Below, piece after piece: positions 40,839 to 50,808 of a stretch of 64,000 nucleotides of DNA (position 1 is its first letter; each line of letters starts with the position of its first letter). Source of the stretch: Chryseobacterium indologenes (GTDB lineage: Bacteria; Bacteroidota; Bacteroidia; Flavobacteriales; Weeksellaceae); assembly GCF_001295265.1 (NCBI RefSeq), contig NZ_LJOD01000012.1, forward strand, positions 83,409 through 147,408, written 5' to 3'. The position numbers and the translations under genes were made by a program. The notes under the pieces are model-generated. The model saw only the letters and a list, made by a program, of their open reading frames with translations. It was not told where the DNA came from and searched no databases.

Positions 40839-42164
40839 ATGAGAAAAAAGAATATTCTTAGACTGTCCTTTCTAACAGTCCTTTTAGCCTTACTGTGGTC
40901 GTGCCGCAGTGAAGATTTCCTTCCGCAGGAAAGTTCGGTTCAATTATCTACCGAAAACCTTAGCTCATCAAAATATGTTTCCCGAAGCTTATGGAAAGAA
41001 GATGAAGTATAAATCAGAAAAGTACAGGAAGTTTTCCTGAAGCATGCCAATCTGGAACGTTTTAACATTACCTATGGTGAATTGAACTGGAATTATGCCA
41101 TGTCTTATGGGCAGTTTGGTGAAAAATACCTACTGGTTCCCATTGTAAAAAAAGATAAGGTTATTCTCTTGATGGAAGCGGTAAGAAAAGGGAATAGGCT
41201 ATATTTCTACGAAAAGAACGATGCTGATCTTTTAACCTTCTTCCAACATGCATTATATTCCAATATCATCAGCCACAGCGAAGTGATAGACGGCAACACG
41301 GCTGCTAAAGCAAAATACGTATGCTCTACAAGAACCATAGTCATAGGCTGTCTGAATGGACAAACAGACTGCGAACCAGTAAGCTATTCTAATATGGTCT
41401 GTGATTGGCAAGAAGACAGCGGCGGAGGTGTTCCTCCTAAAAGTTTTCCTCCTTTGGGTGATCCGTTTGGAGGCGGTGGTGGAGGCGGAGGAGATGATGG
41501 ATATGAATATCCTGATCCGCCGGAGGAAAAAAATCCGTGTGCAAAAATGCAAGCTCAGAATTCTAATCAAGCTTTTAAGGATAAAATTTCTGAACTAGAT
41601 AAAAAAGAAGTATTTGATAAAACCGAAGAAACAGGTTTTGCAGCGGCATATGGACCACAAACAACCTATGAATCTTTAGCAAACACCGCAAATGATAACC
41701 TTATATTTCCACCGGGTAATAAATATTTTGGTTATATTCATACTCATCTTGATAGTAAAGATGGAGTTATTAAGATATTTTCACCTGCTGATGTTTTTAC
41801 ATTTCTAACAACCTGTGTCAGAAATTCTCAATTAAATGGTACTATTACGGATGCCTATGGTATGGTTATTACTTCACAGGGAAATTATATTTTAAAATAT
41901 TCTGGGGATAGTAATTATGGTATTGGACCGAATATAAAAGCTCAATGGCAAACCTGGTACAATAGAGAATATTCAAATCTTATAGAAAATAGTGGAGGAT
42001 TAAATCAATCTGATGTAGAAAAACTTTTCACTAAATTTTTAAAAGAAAAAGTTAATATAAATGGTTTAGAAGTTTATAAGAGTGATAAGGTCACAGGTAG
42101 TACAACTAAACTAGAATATAACGGAAAAGATAATCCAGTAAAATCAACACCTTGCCCTAATTAA
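40839..42164 (+). pseudogene. JAMM-domain lipoprotein with an in-frame stop
   Basis: From ATG 40839 the frame encodes a lipoprotein signal (MRKKNILRLSFLTVLLALLW then SCRSED), reaches TAA at 41010, and stays open in the same frame to 42164. The downstream part has a glycine-rich linker (FGGGGGGGGDDG) and a C-terminal domain with GYIHTHLDSKDG then FSPADVF. HxH...SxxD is the JAMM/MPN metalloprotease pattern. A single nonsense change (for example TAT to TAA) explains the break. The downstream half could still be translated from ATG 41082. The next gene is the likely immunity lipoprotein. Confidence 0.75.
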
Positions 42165-42183
42165 CATATTAAATTTAAAGATT

Positions 42184-42732
42184 ATGAAAAACTTATTTTT
42201 TATTATATTTTTATGTGCTTTTATTTCTTGTAAAGCACAAACTTATCCATTAAGAACGTTTACTGAGATTCCTCCAAATGCCTATTTAAAAGATACCAAT
42301 AATGAACTTCAAAGTTATGTAGGTACATGGAAAGGAGTATTTAATAATAAAACAGTTTATATTACAATCAAAAAAAATATTTATATATATGATGATGTAT
42401 TAAAATATTATAAAGATAACTTAATTGCGAAATTTAAAGTGTTAGATAGTAGTAATAATATTCTCTTTGATAATACAACCTTAAGCGATGATAAAGCAAA
42501 AATATGGGGTGGTAAATTTAGAAAAATAGATGATAAATATTCTCTGGTATATGTTGATGCTGATCTCTGTAATACTTCAGGAAATGTCATTATCAACTTT
42601 ACGGATTCTTCCCAAACACAGCTTAATTGGAAACTTAATCTAGGAAGCAATATGATTACAACAGATTGTCCGTATTATAATACAGGTATTCCGGAGGCTT
42701 TACCCAAAGAAATTATTCTTACAAAGCAATAA
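42184..42732 (+). CDS. DUF6705 family lipoprotein
   Basis: A 182-residue protein with signal peptide and lipobox (FISCKAQTYPLRTFTEIP) that matches the DUF6705 pattern common in Chryseobacterium: AYLKDTNNELQSYVGTWKG near 33-51, FDNTTLSDDKAKIWGGKF near 96, TDCPYYN near 160. It follows the JAMM gene by 20 bases and is the probable immunity partner; the biochemical role is unknown. Confidence 0.85.
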   Translation: MKNLFFIIFLCAFISCKAQTYPLRTFTEIPPNAYLKDTNNELQSYVGTWKGVFNNKTVYITIKKNIYIYDDVLKYYKDNLIAKFKVLDSSNNILFDNTTLSDDKAKIWGGKFRKIDDKYSLVYVDADLCNTSGNVIINFTDSSQTQLNWKLNLGSNMITTDCPYYNTGIPEALPKEIILTKQ

Positions 42733-42741
42733 TTAATCCTT

Positions 42742-42776
42742 AAAGAGACTGTCAAAAAAAATTAGACAGTCTCTTT
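42742..42776. terminator. Hairpin terminator after DUF6705 gene
   Basis: Perfect AAAGAGACTGTC/GACAGTCTCTTT stem. Confidence 0.85.
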
Positions 42777-42926
42777 AAATATAAATCTTGATTAGTAGTC
42801 CTGAATCTTAACCAACTTAAATTTATGAATATTACTGCAAATCATTTTGTGGTAATATTTTTCTATACTATTCCTTAATTTATCAGATCACATTGTTGGG
42901 AAAATGTTGGAAAAAATTATAAAATA

Positions 42927-42965
42927 AAAACCGTAATACTCAATTATTCAAAGTATTACGGTTTT
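42927..42965. terminator. Hairpin terminator at left edge of island
   Basis: AAAACCGTAATACT/AGTATTACGGTTTT stem immediately before the attachment-site-like sequence. Confidence 0.75.
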
Positions 42966-42970
42966 GTATT

Positions 42971-42992
42971 GTGGTCCCACCTGAACCCGAAC
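42971..42992. repeat. Attachment-site-like repeat, left copy
   Basis: GTGGTCCCACCTG followed by a degenerate CCGAAC; it matches 18 of 22 bases of the tRNA-Met 3' end at 50810-50831. The two copies flank an integrase-bearing segment in direct orientation. Confidence 0.55.
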
Positions 42993-43072
42993 TTTAAACA
43001 ATTTTCCTTTTATTCATAGTGGTTTCAAGCATCAATAATTTATTAGGGAGAATAAAAGGGGATTATTTACAA

Positions 43073-43576
43073 TTACAAATCTCCAAAAAAAACCTTTCTG
43101 CTAAAATTTATATGGTATTTCGAATACACTTCAATGAAGTCATTAATGTTATTTAAATTTGGAAAATCTTGCTGAAATTTATTCATATTGAATTCTAGAT
43201 TTTGATCTAAGTAATTATTCCTTATAACAGTATCATTTAATCCAGACAAATCCCCTAAACGAAAACCAGCGTTTATAAATAATTGATTAAGAACAAATGC
43301 AGTTTCAGAAATAGTTAAATTTCCTTTTTGGTAAATATTCATATTATTCTTAACTACTTTTGTGAATCCCAAATTAATAAGATGCTCTTCTTTTGTTTCA
43401 AGTGGTCGTAATTGGTCTAATCTTACCAACATAGAGTGTGTTTCAACAAATATTTTAGCTTCAATATTATTGGGACTTATTTCATCTATCAATCCTATCA
43501 AATCTTTTGATGAATCGTGAGTATAAGGATAATTACCAACATACCTTACATAGTCATCTTTCTTATGTACTCTCAT
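43073..43576 (-). CDS. Hypothetical protein
   Basis: A 167-residue protein. The first 60 residues look like a small SH3-like beta domain (VRYVGNYPYTHDSSKDLIGL, MLVRLDQLRPL); the rest is helical. Family not recognised. It is divergent from the restriction endonuclease gene and could be an accessory of the restriction-modification system. Confidence 0.6.
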   Translation of the reverse strand: MRVHKKDDYVRYVGNYPYTHDSSKDLIGLIDEISPNNIEAKIFVETHSMLVRLDQLRPLETKEEHLINLGFTKVVKNNMNIYQKGNLTISETAFVLNQLFINAGFRLGDLSGLNDTVIRNNYLDQNLEFNMNKFQQDFPNLNNINDFIEVYSKYHINFSRKVFFGDL

Positions 43577-43709
43577 TTTAATATTTTAATAATCAAAGAT
43601 AACAAAAGAACAAATCATTTTTAAAAATTTATTTCCTCCTCGGATGATAATTAACATTTTTAAATACAAATAAAAAAGCATACATTTGGAACTAGCATAA
43701 TAATTAAGG

Positions 43710-44720
43710 ATGGATAAAATTCTGAAGTTTCCAATTATACCACAGTCTGTTTATGAGAGGTATCGTGCAATAAAAAGAAGACCAGTTACAGACAGTGATT
43801 CAATGTCATCTCTTCTAGGCAATATTTTGAGAGATTCCTTATCTGATAATAACGAAGCTTCTACTCTGGCTAAACTCATATTGTTTGATTTAAAAAACTA
43901 TCTCAATCATCCTGCTATTTATAAAGAAAAATATACAGCTAATGCATTGGAAACAAGGTTGGCATTGCTAGGCGATGGACGTACATCAGATGATTTACCT
44001 AAAACAAATCCTACTATAAATATTTTATTAGAAGAAGAGAAAATACAAAAAATCCCTTCTGAAATTTTCACAAAAATATGCTCAAATTTTAGAGAAAAAG
44101 GTGACTTAATTTTCTACAATCCAAGAATAAATAGTTCTTATAAAATTTCAATTAAATCGTTAGTTCCTGAAAATAATGAGATTAATTTTGGAGCTTTTGA
44201 TTTTACAAGTTTAGTTCAAAATATTTTAGACCCTGCTTTTTTAGCCTTGGGAGAAAGAAGAAGCAAGTTAACAATCCTTAGTGAAGAAACCCAAACAGAA
44301 TTTGAAATAGGAAGGGGAAGTAAGGCTCAATTACAGCAATTATTTAATTATGTAAATAGTATAGGAAAATTAGATGAATTCATTGAAAGATGGGAAATTG
44401 TGTTTGAAGGCGTTTTTAAAGAAGATATAATTATCTATATAAAAGACTATAACAAATGTAGAATGTATCTTCTTACAAATGCAGATTTTAAAAGATGTAT
44501 ATCTGATTCACTAAGGAACCATTGGCACGAATTTTCAAAATCAGCAATAAACCGCTGGGAAGGAAATTCCATTAGAATGGATAAAAATGTAATTCTTCGA
44601 TATTGTTCGTTTGAAATAGATCAAGAATTCAGCGACTTTTTTGACGAGAGTACAATAGTTGCCAAGTTCAATGAATTAGAAAATATTAAAGCTACTCAGC
44701 TCGTTAGATTAGGGCTATAA
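43710..44720 (+). CDS. Probable type II restriction endonuclease
   Basis: A 336-residue protein not recognised by a specific name. Evidence is context and a candidate PD-(D/E)xK core, GDLIFYNPR near 130 followed by YKISIKSL near 144-151. Its gene converges on a DNA cytosine methyltransferase and overlaps it by six bases, the classic layout of a type II restriction-modification pair. Two paired genes on a mobile element are commonly maintained by post-segregational killing. Another function is possible if the core motif is coincidental. Confidence 0.65.
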   Translation: MDKILKFPIIPQSVYERYRAIKRRPVTDSDSMSSLLGNILRDSLSDNNEASTLAKLILFDLKNYLNHPAIYKEKYTANALETRLALLGDGRTSDDLPKTNPTINILLEEEKIQKIPSEIFTKICSNFREKGDLIFYNPRINSSYKISIKSLVPENNEINFGAFDFTSLVQNILDPAFLALGERRSKLTILSEETQTEFEIGRGSKAQLQQLFNYVNSIGKLDEFIERWEIVFEGVFKEDIIIYIKDYNKCRMYLLTNADFKRCISDSLRNHWHEFSKSAINRWEGNSIRMDKNVILRYCSFEIDQEFSDFFDESTIVAKFNELENIKATQLVRLGL

Positions 44721-45680
44721 ATCTACAATTTTTTCAATTTCAGCTAAAGCTAATCCTAAATTTCTAGCAAATTCAACAGCAACAGCGTTGCCTATTTGCC
44801 TAAATTGAGATGAAGTAGCACCATAAAACTCAAAATTATCAGGAAACGTCTGTATTCTTGCAGTTTCTCTTACAGTAAATCTTCTTTTCAAATTGGGATG
44901 GACTGCAATAACTGGACCTCCCGTTCCACCTCCTCTACCAACAATTGTAGGACTAGGCTTATCCCATGACAAAGCTCTATTCCCCATATAACCATTGATC
45001 TTAACTTTATGTTTAGTCCCATAATGATTTAATATATTATTAGCACTATCCGTATATGGCTCAGGAAGATTTCCAATCGCTTTTTTCAACGTTAAATATG
45101 ATTCAGGAGTATGAGTAGGTTTAGGAGGAAAAACCTCGAAAATTCTATTTCTAGTTAGATCATTATATTCTTTTGAAACACCCAAAAATATTACTCGCTT
45201 TCTTCCTTGAGGAACGCCGTAATCTGCGGCATTTAATTTGAATATTTTCACATCATAACCATGCCACCCATCATTTATTCCAATTTCAGAAAATTCTTTA
45301 ACTATTTGCTTAACAACTTCACCTTTTCCTAAACTTAAAATACCAGGTACGTTTTCAGCAAGAAAAAATCTTGGACGAGTTTCATCTAACAATCTAACTA
45401 TTTCTAAATACAATTCGTTTCTTTCATCTAAAACACTTCTATATTGGTTCGCTACAGAGAAACCCTGACACGGAAATCCTCCAGTTAGAATATCATACTG
45501 GGGTAATTCAGTACCCTCCAAGAGTTTTACATCTTTCAATAAAAGGGGGTGATCGAAATTTCTATCATATGTAAGTTTGCAATCTTTATCTATATCAGTA
45601 GCTAGAACAATTTCATGCCCTGATTGCACTAATCCCAAATCTAAACCTCCACATCCTGCAAATAATGAAACGACTCTCAT
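44715..45680 (-). CDS. DNA (cytosine-5) methyltransferase
   Basis: A 321-residue enzyme with motifs in order: I VSLFAGCGGLDLGL near 4-17, IV GGFPCQGFSVAN near 68-79 with the catalytic Cys, VI LAENVPG near 103-109, VIII QGRKRVIF near 160-167, target-recognition region, IX RRFTVRETARIQTFP near 268 and X IGNAVAVEFA near 295. It methylates cytosine at C5 and protects the DNA from the partner endonuclease. The recognition sequence cannot be read from the protein. Confidence 0.95.
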   Translation of the reverse strand: MRVVSLFAGCGGLDLGLVQSGHEIVLATDIDKDCKLTYDRNFDHPLLLKDVKLLEGTELPQYDILTGGFPCQGFSVANQYRSVLDERNELYLEIVRLLDETRPRFFLAENVPGILSLGKGEVVKQIVKEFSEIGINDGWHGYDVKIFKLNAADYGVPQGRKRVIFLGVSKEYNDLTRNRIFEVFPPKPTHTPESYLTLKKAIGNLPEPYTDSANNILNHYGTKHKVKINGYMGNRALSWDKPSPTIVGRGGGTGGPVIAVHPNLKRRFTVRETARIQTFPDNFEFYGATSSQFRQIGNAVAVEFARNLGLALAEIEKIVDL

Positions 45681-45951
45681 ATTAAAAATTTGACGTAAAA
45701 ATATAAAATTGATTTCAAAATCTGATCTAACATATTAATCGAAAATACTAATAATCTATCTTGCAGTAAGTTAAATTTTAGTTCCATAGAATGAGTAAAT
45801 TCTTTTGTAAAATGGAAAAAAACATTTAAACACATCAAAAAACGAGTTTAATAAAAATCAAAGGTAGAAAGATCATATTTATTAGTTAATTGTTTATTTG
45901 AATGCTTCCATTGAAATAAACCAATATTTGAAAACAACTTAATTGCATAAA

Positions 45952-46275
45952 TTAAAGATCGTGATTTGAAATATAAATTTTCAACTTGTCCAAAATCTCA
46001 CTCATATCTTTTCCAAAATAATTTAAAGTGAAAGTTCCTTCTAAAGATATGATTCTTTCAAATTCAGATTTTTTATCAGTACCAGTAATGATATTGTAGA
46101 ATTCATCATTTTCGATTATCCATTTTTGGGCTAAACTAATTAGAGAATTCAATTTATTTTCTTTAAGTCTTTTTGTTTTTGCATTTCCATATTGATAATC
46201 TTGCTTAGCATCATAAAAATCATCTAAAATTTTTGATAAAATATCATACCGATTTTGTAATTCGCTTTTATTCAT
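45952..46275 (-). CDS. Hypothetical helical protein
   Basis: A 107-residue, highly charged, helical protein (NKSELQNRYDILSKILDDFY at the start). No domain was recognised. It is isolated by 270 and 360 bases of AT-rich DNA on its two sides. Confidence 0.55.
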   Translation of the reverse strand: MNKSELQNRYDILSKILDDFYDAKQDYQYGNAKTKRLKENKLNSLISLAQKWIIENDEFYNIITGTDKKSEFERIISLEGTFTLNYFGKDMSEILDKLKIYISNHDL

Positions 46276-46635
46276 AGTTTTTAAAATTTAAAATTATGGA
46301 ATCCGAATAATTAGAAATAAATAAACAAATTTTAATTTATCATTCTTGTTATTAGCTTTAAAAAAGTTAATTTATATCTAAAAAAATACAGGCTTCCATT
46401 ATAATTAGCATATAAACTTTAATTTGTTTTAACTTGTAAACTTCAATAATTATTACTTATATATTTACTTTCAAAACAGGTAAACAAGTATATGGTTTCA
46501 CTTGCTTTTTCTTGTATTAAATTTTCTTCGAATTTTCAACGAAAAATTTCGTTAAAGCTCTATAAAACTTTTGTATTAATAGTAGTAGTTTTTACGTCTA
46601 ATATATAGGTTATATATAACTGATGATCACAAAGT
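46276..46635. other. AT-rich non-coding region of the element
   Basis: 360 bases without a supported gene, with GTAAAC/GTTTAC-like repeats around 46430-46500 and short inverted repeats near 46488-46516. It lies next to the replication-initiator gene and could hold an origin or regulatory sites; nothing specific is recognised. Confidence 0.3.
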
Positions 46636-47754
46636 TTATTTCGCAACTAAACTTTTTAGTTTTCTCGCCAATTCAGTTTTAAATTTCTCAGCATAAGTAG
46701 GACTGCTTTTTACCCTAAACTTCATATACATATCACTATAAATTTTTTCTCGTTTCAGCCTATCTCTTTTTAAAAAAGGAAGCAAGTATCTTCTGAATTC
46801 ATCAAATCCATTATTGATTATTCCATTGTTTTCAAAATCAAGATATTTCAGACCCAAGTACATTAAATATTCCTCAATTGGGGTCTTGTCTTTTCCTTTT
46901 ACACCATCAATTGCATTTCCTATTTGTTCGTAAATAATATATTTTTCTATTTCTGGAGATAAAACATCAACAAAAGTAAAATCATCAATTTTGTTTAAAA
47001 GCATATTGCTTAGATTATTCCAACTTTTATTTAATTTATTTAATGTACTAATATCTCCAAAATCTTTAGGGAGGACACCACTAACAGTTGTAATTTTTAT
47101 TTCATAACGAATGTAAGCTTTAACTTTCTTTGCACCAACATTTAAAATATTCCTTCTTTTGGCAGGTTGCTTTTCAAAAATCTCTCCCGTATGAAACGCT
47201 CTATCTAACTTATCATAAATTGATACTTGATAATTTTTACCTATAAACTTAACTCCAGAATTTTCATAAACATGCTTTCTAGGTAAATTTTTTAAACTTC
47301 CAAAACAAGATATAATACCATTCATTGGAGTTTTAAAATGGAGAGTTACTCCCAATTCGATCTTCGTTATTTTTGCTTTCCAAAAATCTTCTTCATCAAT
47401 ATCAAGTTCATTAGCCCAATATTTTATTTCTCTGACAAAATCATTATAATGCAAATCACTCATTGCAATTTCTAAATCGCTCTCATCGGTTCTGATTCTA
47501 TCGAAATAAGTCCTTCTAATATTTTGCTCAAACCAAAGTTTTCCAACATTCTCATCTTCTTTTTTATCATATACTATTGAAAAATAATCAAACTCACGTC
47601 CTTTAGGCTTATCCAAATCATTTTCTATTTCTCTTTTCATTTTTTTGTAATACCCTCTTTCTTTACCGTAACCTACTGGGTATATATCAAATTTCTTCAG
47701 AGCTTTTTCAGTCAATTCTACATTTTCAATATAAAATCTAATTACATCAACCAT
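46636..47754 (-). CDS. Phage/plasmid replication initiator-like protein
   Basis: A 372-residue protein. The central part resembles rolling-circle initiators of the filamentous-phage gene II/X type: KITKIELGVTLHF near 130-142, KNYQVSIYDKLDRAFHTGE near 175-193, KAYIRYEIKITTVSGVLPK near 213. YDK and RYEIK are typical conserved parts. It lies two bases after the HTH gene. Replication or mobilisation of the excised element is the likely role; the tyrosine nuclease site was not located with certainty. Confidence 0.55.
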   Translation of the reverse strand: MVDVIRFYIENVELTEKALKKFDIYPVGYGKERGYYKKMKREIENDLDKPKGREFDYFSIVYDKKEDENVGKLWFEQNIRRTYFDRIRTDESDLEIAMSDLHYNDFVREIKYWANELDIDEEDFWKAKITKIELGVTLHFKTPMNGIISCFGSLKNLPRKHVYENSGVKFIGKNYQVSIYDKLDRAFHTGEIFEKQPAKRRNILNVGAKKVKAYIRYEIKITTVSGVLPKDFGDISTLNKLNKSWNNLSNMLLNKIDDFTFVDVLSPEIEKYIIYEQIGNAIDGVKGKDKTPIEEYLMYLGLKYLDFENNGIINNGFDEFRRYLLPFLKRDRLKREKIYSDMYMKFRVKSSPTYAEKFKTELARKLKSLVAK

Positions 47755-47755
47755 T

Positions 47756-48019
47756 TCATTTCTTTAAGAATTTATCAATATCTACTTTTTTCACCATAAT
47801 TCTTCCATTTCGTTTTGGCTGATAAACTTTTAACCCTGAATCTCTATACCTATCGAAAGTGGAACGGCTTATTCCATAGACGTTTATAACTTCTTCTACA
47901 GTAAACATCTCTTTTAAAGTTTTCTCCTCTAACAAATCTTCTAAAAGCCTTACTCGTTTTTCTAAAGCTCTTAATCTTTTTAGAAAAAAAGCATTATTTT
48001 TAACTTCATTACCTTCCAT
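47756..48019 (-). CDS. HTH DNA-binding protein, excisionase-like
   Basis: An 87-residue protein with an N-terminal coiled coil (LKRLRALEKRVRLLEDLLEE) and a MerR/HTH_17-type helix-turn-helix with wing: FTVEEVINVYGISRSTFDRY then RNGRIMVKKVDIDKFLKK. Such proteins act as excisionases or regulators of mobile elements and commonly accompany Bacteroidetes integrases. Confidence 0.85.
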   Translation of the reverse strand: MEGNEVKNNAFFLKRLRALEKRVRLLEDLLEEKTLKEMFTVEEVINVYGISRSTFDRYRDSGLKVYQPKRNGRIMVKKVDIDKFLKK

Positions 48020-48085
48020 TAAATGTGATTTATAATTTGAAATGAAATTAGGTAATTCTAAAATCTTGTAAAAGTCTTTCGAGAT

Positions 48086-48562
48086 TTATTTTTTAGTAAT
48101 AACCATTGTTCTGCTAACAATCCACTCTTTAGGTTGATAAGCCATCATCATTATATTCAAATCTTTATCTTTATATACAGATTTACCATATGTGGATTTG
48201 GTACCCTCTAAATAAGTGAATGGATACATAGATTTCATCTCTGAATACCACGTTCTCCATGGATAGATGCTTTCATTAGTGGAAATATATTCGGTTTCAA
48301 AATTTCTTTTTTTAGTGCTAGGATCAAATATTTTCCTAACTATTATAGAATCAGACATATCTCTAAAAATATCATACTTATATACATACACCTCATCATT
48401 TTCATTCTTTTTTTCTCTAACAAATTTCCATTTGGAATTTTTCAGAATTTCTTTTTTTGTTTCAAAATCTTTTTTAGAGAAAGATATAAATTCAGTAGCA
48501 GTAAATTGTTGAGACTTTGCCAAACCTGAAACAACTAACAATATAAAACAAACTTTCTTCAT
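48086..48562 (-). CDS. Secreted protein, paralogue 1
   Basis: A 158-residue protein with signal peptide MKKVCFILLVVSGLAKSQQF. The motif FISFSKKDFETKKEILKNSK near 26-45 matches FSKSDFTSKIEILKKKG in the next protein. Beta-rich, extracytoplasmic, function unknown. It is probably cargo of the element. Confidence 0.65.
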   Translation of the reverse strand: MKKVCFILLVVSGLAKSQQFTATEFISFSKKDFETKKEILKNSKWKFVREKKNENDEVYVYKYDIFRDMSDSIIVRKIFDPSTKKRNFETEYISTNESIYPWRTWYSEMKSMYPFTYLEGTKSTYGKSVYKDKDLNIMMMAYQPKEWIVSRTMVITKK

Positions 48563-48569
48563 AATATAA

Positions 48570-49058
48570 CTATTTAGAATCTTTAACTGAAGTGATCTCT
48601 ATCTCTTGAATCCATTTAGAACTATATGAATCTTTGCTCATTTTAACTAAAATCATTAAGTTTTTTTCTGAGTAACCTACAGCTCCTTCGCCCATTCCTT
48701 GTACTCCAGAAAAATTATAGATAGTGCTTAATTCATCAAAATACTTAGAAAAAGTATCATCATAAGGAAAATATAAATCTGTAATATTAACAACCTTTTT
48801 AGAATCTGGTAATGTGAATTTCGTTAATACTACACTATAATTTCCATTTTCAGTTTTCTTTTTATAACCAGTAATAGATTTCCCTTTACTAGTTTTTCTC
48901 AATGGCATATCTGATACCCACCCTTTCTTTTTTAGAATTTCAATTTTAGAGGTAAAATCAGATTTAGAAAAACTCATTAAACTTTTTGCATCAGTAAATT
49001 GAGCATTTAGAGGATTTAAGAGCAGAACAAAAAAAGCTCCTACAATATTTTTTTTCAT
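48570..49058 (-). CDS. Secreted protein, paralogue 2
   Basis: About 162 residues from ATG 49058 (MKKNIVGAFFVLLLNPLNAQ), a signal peptide; the frame is open to 49181 but that part overlaps a conserved-looking non-coding segment. The body shares FSKSDFTSKIEILKKKGW with the neighbouring paralogue, seven bases downstream. Tandem duplication of a cargo gene; function unknown. Confidence 0.65.
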   Translation of the reverse strand: MKKNIVGAFFVLLLNPLNAQFTDAKSLMSFSKSDFTSKIEILKKKGWVSDMPLRKTSKGKSITGYKKKTENGNYSVVLTKFTLPDSKKVVNITDLYFPYDDTFSKYFDELSTIYNFSGVQGMGEGAVGYSEKNLMILVKMSKDSYSSKWIQEIEITSVKDSK

Positions 49059-49326
49059 AGTTAAATTTGCTACCATCAGTTCCAAATGGTTCATATTTAA
49101 AAATGAAAAGCGTGGAACTAACCGTATTATCAACCGAGGTACTGGTACACCTACACAGACTAATAGGAAAGCCCCACGCAAAAGCAGGGCGTTTCACTAT
49201 TTATTTCGTCTGTGTATAAGAAAATTACCAGTTTTCGGATGAGACAATAAACAGCTTACGCTTTTCGTTAAAAATTTTTATGTCAAATATTACATATTCT
49301 TAATTTATATCTACAAATTTAGGAAA
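49059..49326. other. Structured non-coding region between cargo and integrase
   Basis: About 270 bases with several inverted repeats on the minus strand, including CCTGCTTTTGCGTGGGG and a GTGTAGGTGTACCAGTACC segment. ORFs here have no start context and unusual composition (a CRCTSTS-like reading). An origin, recombination site or small RNA is possible. Confidence 0.35.
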
Positions 49327-50484
49327 TTATCCATAACGGTTAACATCCATTACTTTTCTTAAATTTTTAATATTTGAATTAGCATATACCATCGTATTTG
49401 CTATTCTCCTATGTCCTAAAAGTTTACTAACAAGAGAAAGTGATACATTTTTATCATTAATCAAAAACGAAGCGAATGTATGTCTTCCTACGTGGAAAGT
49501 TAAGTTTTTAGTTATCTTACTCTCTCTAGCAATTTCCTTTAATAATCTATTTCCAACTTGATTATCGACCTCAGGAAAGACTTTATCATCTGGCTTTTTA
49601 TCGCCTATTATATATCTAACTAACAAACCTCTAATTTGGCTATTTAAAGGAATGTCAATAGTGTGCTTTGTTTTCAACATTTGCTTTGAAATAATTTTTC
49701 TTTCCCAATCTAAATCTGAAATTTTAAGGGAAAATAAATCTGAATACCTTAATCCTGTAAAACAAGACAATAAAAACATATCCTTCACAACCTTTAATGT
49801 TTTTGAAGTCGGACGATATTGTTTTATTTTTAATACTTCATCTTCTTCAAGAAATACCTCACGATGATTAGGAGATTTAACTTTCACCGATTTTTTGTTC
49901 TTATAAGGATTATCAATATTGAATTTTTTATGCTCAACAGCTTCGTTGATAATACATTTTAAACATTTGTGATGATTATAAATACCACCTTCTCCAATAT
50001 TTAATTTTTTTAAATAATTATCAAACTTTGTGATAAATGCTAAGTCTACATCAGAGACTAAAATTGTTGACTTAAATCCTTTCAGTCTTTTTCTTAGAGT
50101 TTCATATTTATACAATGTATCTTTTGAAAGTTCAGATTTTAGATCAACGATAAAATCAAAAACAGTAAAGAAATTATTGTTATCAGTTTTCTTAAAATAA
50201 TCATCAACTAATCTGAATGTAAGAGGAATTCCAGCTAAATTAGCATTTCTAAGATATTTATCTAACCCACTTCTTTCATTTATCAATTTTGAATTTAAGT
50301 CTTTATATCCTTTTCCAATAGCTAAACCATTCTTTTTATCCCAATCTTTCAAATCAATACTTTCTCCAATTGAAATCCTTTTCTTGTTAGAATTTATAAT
50401 AATCTGAATCGAAATCGGATGTTTGCCGTTTTTTAAAATCTTATCCGTACGTAAAACTGCTTTTATGGAAAATTTATCACTCAT
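49327..50484 (-). CDS. Tyrosine recombinase / integrase
   Basis: A 385-residue Bacteroidetes-type integrase with an arm-binding N-terminus (FSIKAVLRTDKILKNGKHP), a SAM-like core-binding domain near 100-190 and a catalytic domain: Arg in CFTGLRYSDL near 240-249, His-x-x-Arg in HVGRHTFASF near 330, LLGHRR near 356 and the tyrosine in NTMVYANSN near 364-372. It lies next to the tRNA-Met fragment at 50.8 kb, reading away from it, as expected for an element that inserts into a tRNA 3' end. Confidence 0.93.
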   Translation of the reverse strand: MSDKFSIKAVLRTDKILKNGKHPISIQIIINSNKKRISIGESIDLKDWDKKNGLAIGKGYKDLNSKLINERSGLDKYLRNANLAGIPLTFRLVDDYFKKTDNNNFFTVFDFIVDLKSELSKDTLYKYETLRKRLKGFKSTILVSDVDLAFITKFDNYLKKLNIGEGGIYNHHKCLKCIINEAVEHKKFNIDNPYKNKKSVKVKSPNHREVFLEEDEVLKIKQYRPTSKTLKVVKDMFLLSCFTGLRYSDLFSLKISDLDWERKIISKQMLKTKHTIDIPLNSQIRGLLVRYIIGDKKPDDKVFPEVDNQVGNRLLKEIARESKITKNLTFHVGRHTFASFLINDKNVSLSLVSKLLGHRRIANTMVYANSNIKNLRKVMDVNRYG

Positions 50485-50750
50485 GAGTTTTCTTTTTTGA
50501 GATTTACAAAATTATTTCATTGAAATTTTAAGCGAATATAATATAAAATATGCCAAAACAAAAATTAAATCACTGAAAATCAATTATTTAAACCTTTTAT
50601 TCAATACAATATTAAAGATAGCAATAAATCATCCATTGATTATAAAGGAAATCCGTAAAGTGCAAACATTTTTTTTCGGGGCGAAAAAGGGGGAACTTTT
50701 TTTAATGAACTATGAACAAATATGACGAACTAAAAACATTTACAACAATC

Positions 50751-50777
50751 AAAAAAGCCCCTATTAAAGGGGCTTTT
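50751..50777. terminator. Hairpin terminator near right attachment site
   Basis: AAAAGCCCC/GGGGCTTTT stem with A/T runs on both sides. Confidence 0.85.
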
Positions 50778-50808
50778 GAATTTTTGAAGAAATTTCATTC
50801 TTCACCGA

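Noticed and set aside
49327..50484. Integrase as part of the prophage at 50.9-64 kb
   Set aside because: It lies on the other side of the tRNA-Met fragment, so it fits the 43-50.8 kb element better; the prophage integrase is probably beyond the right edge.
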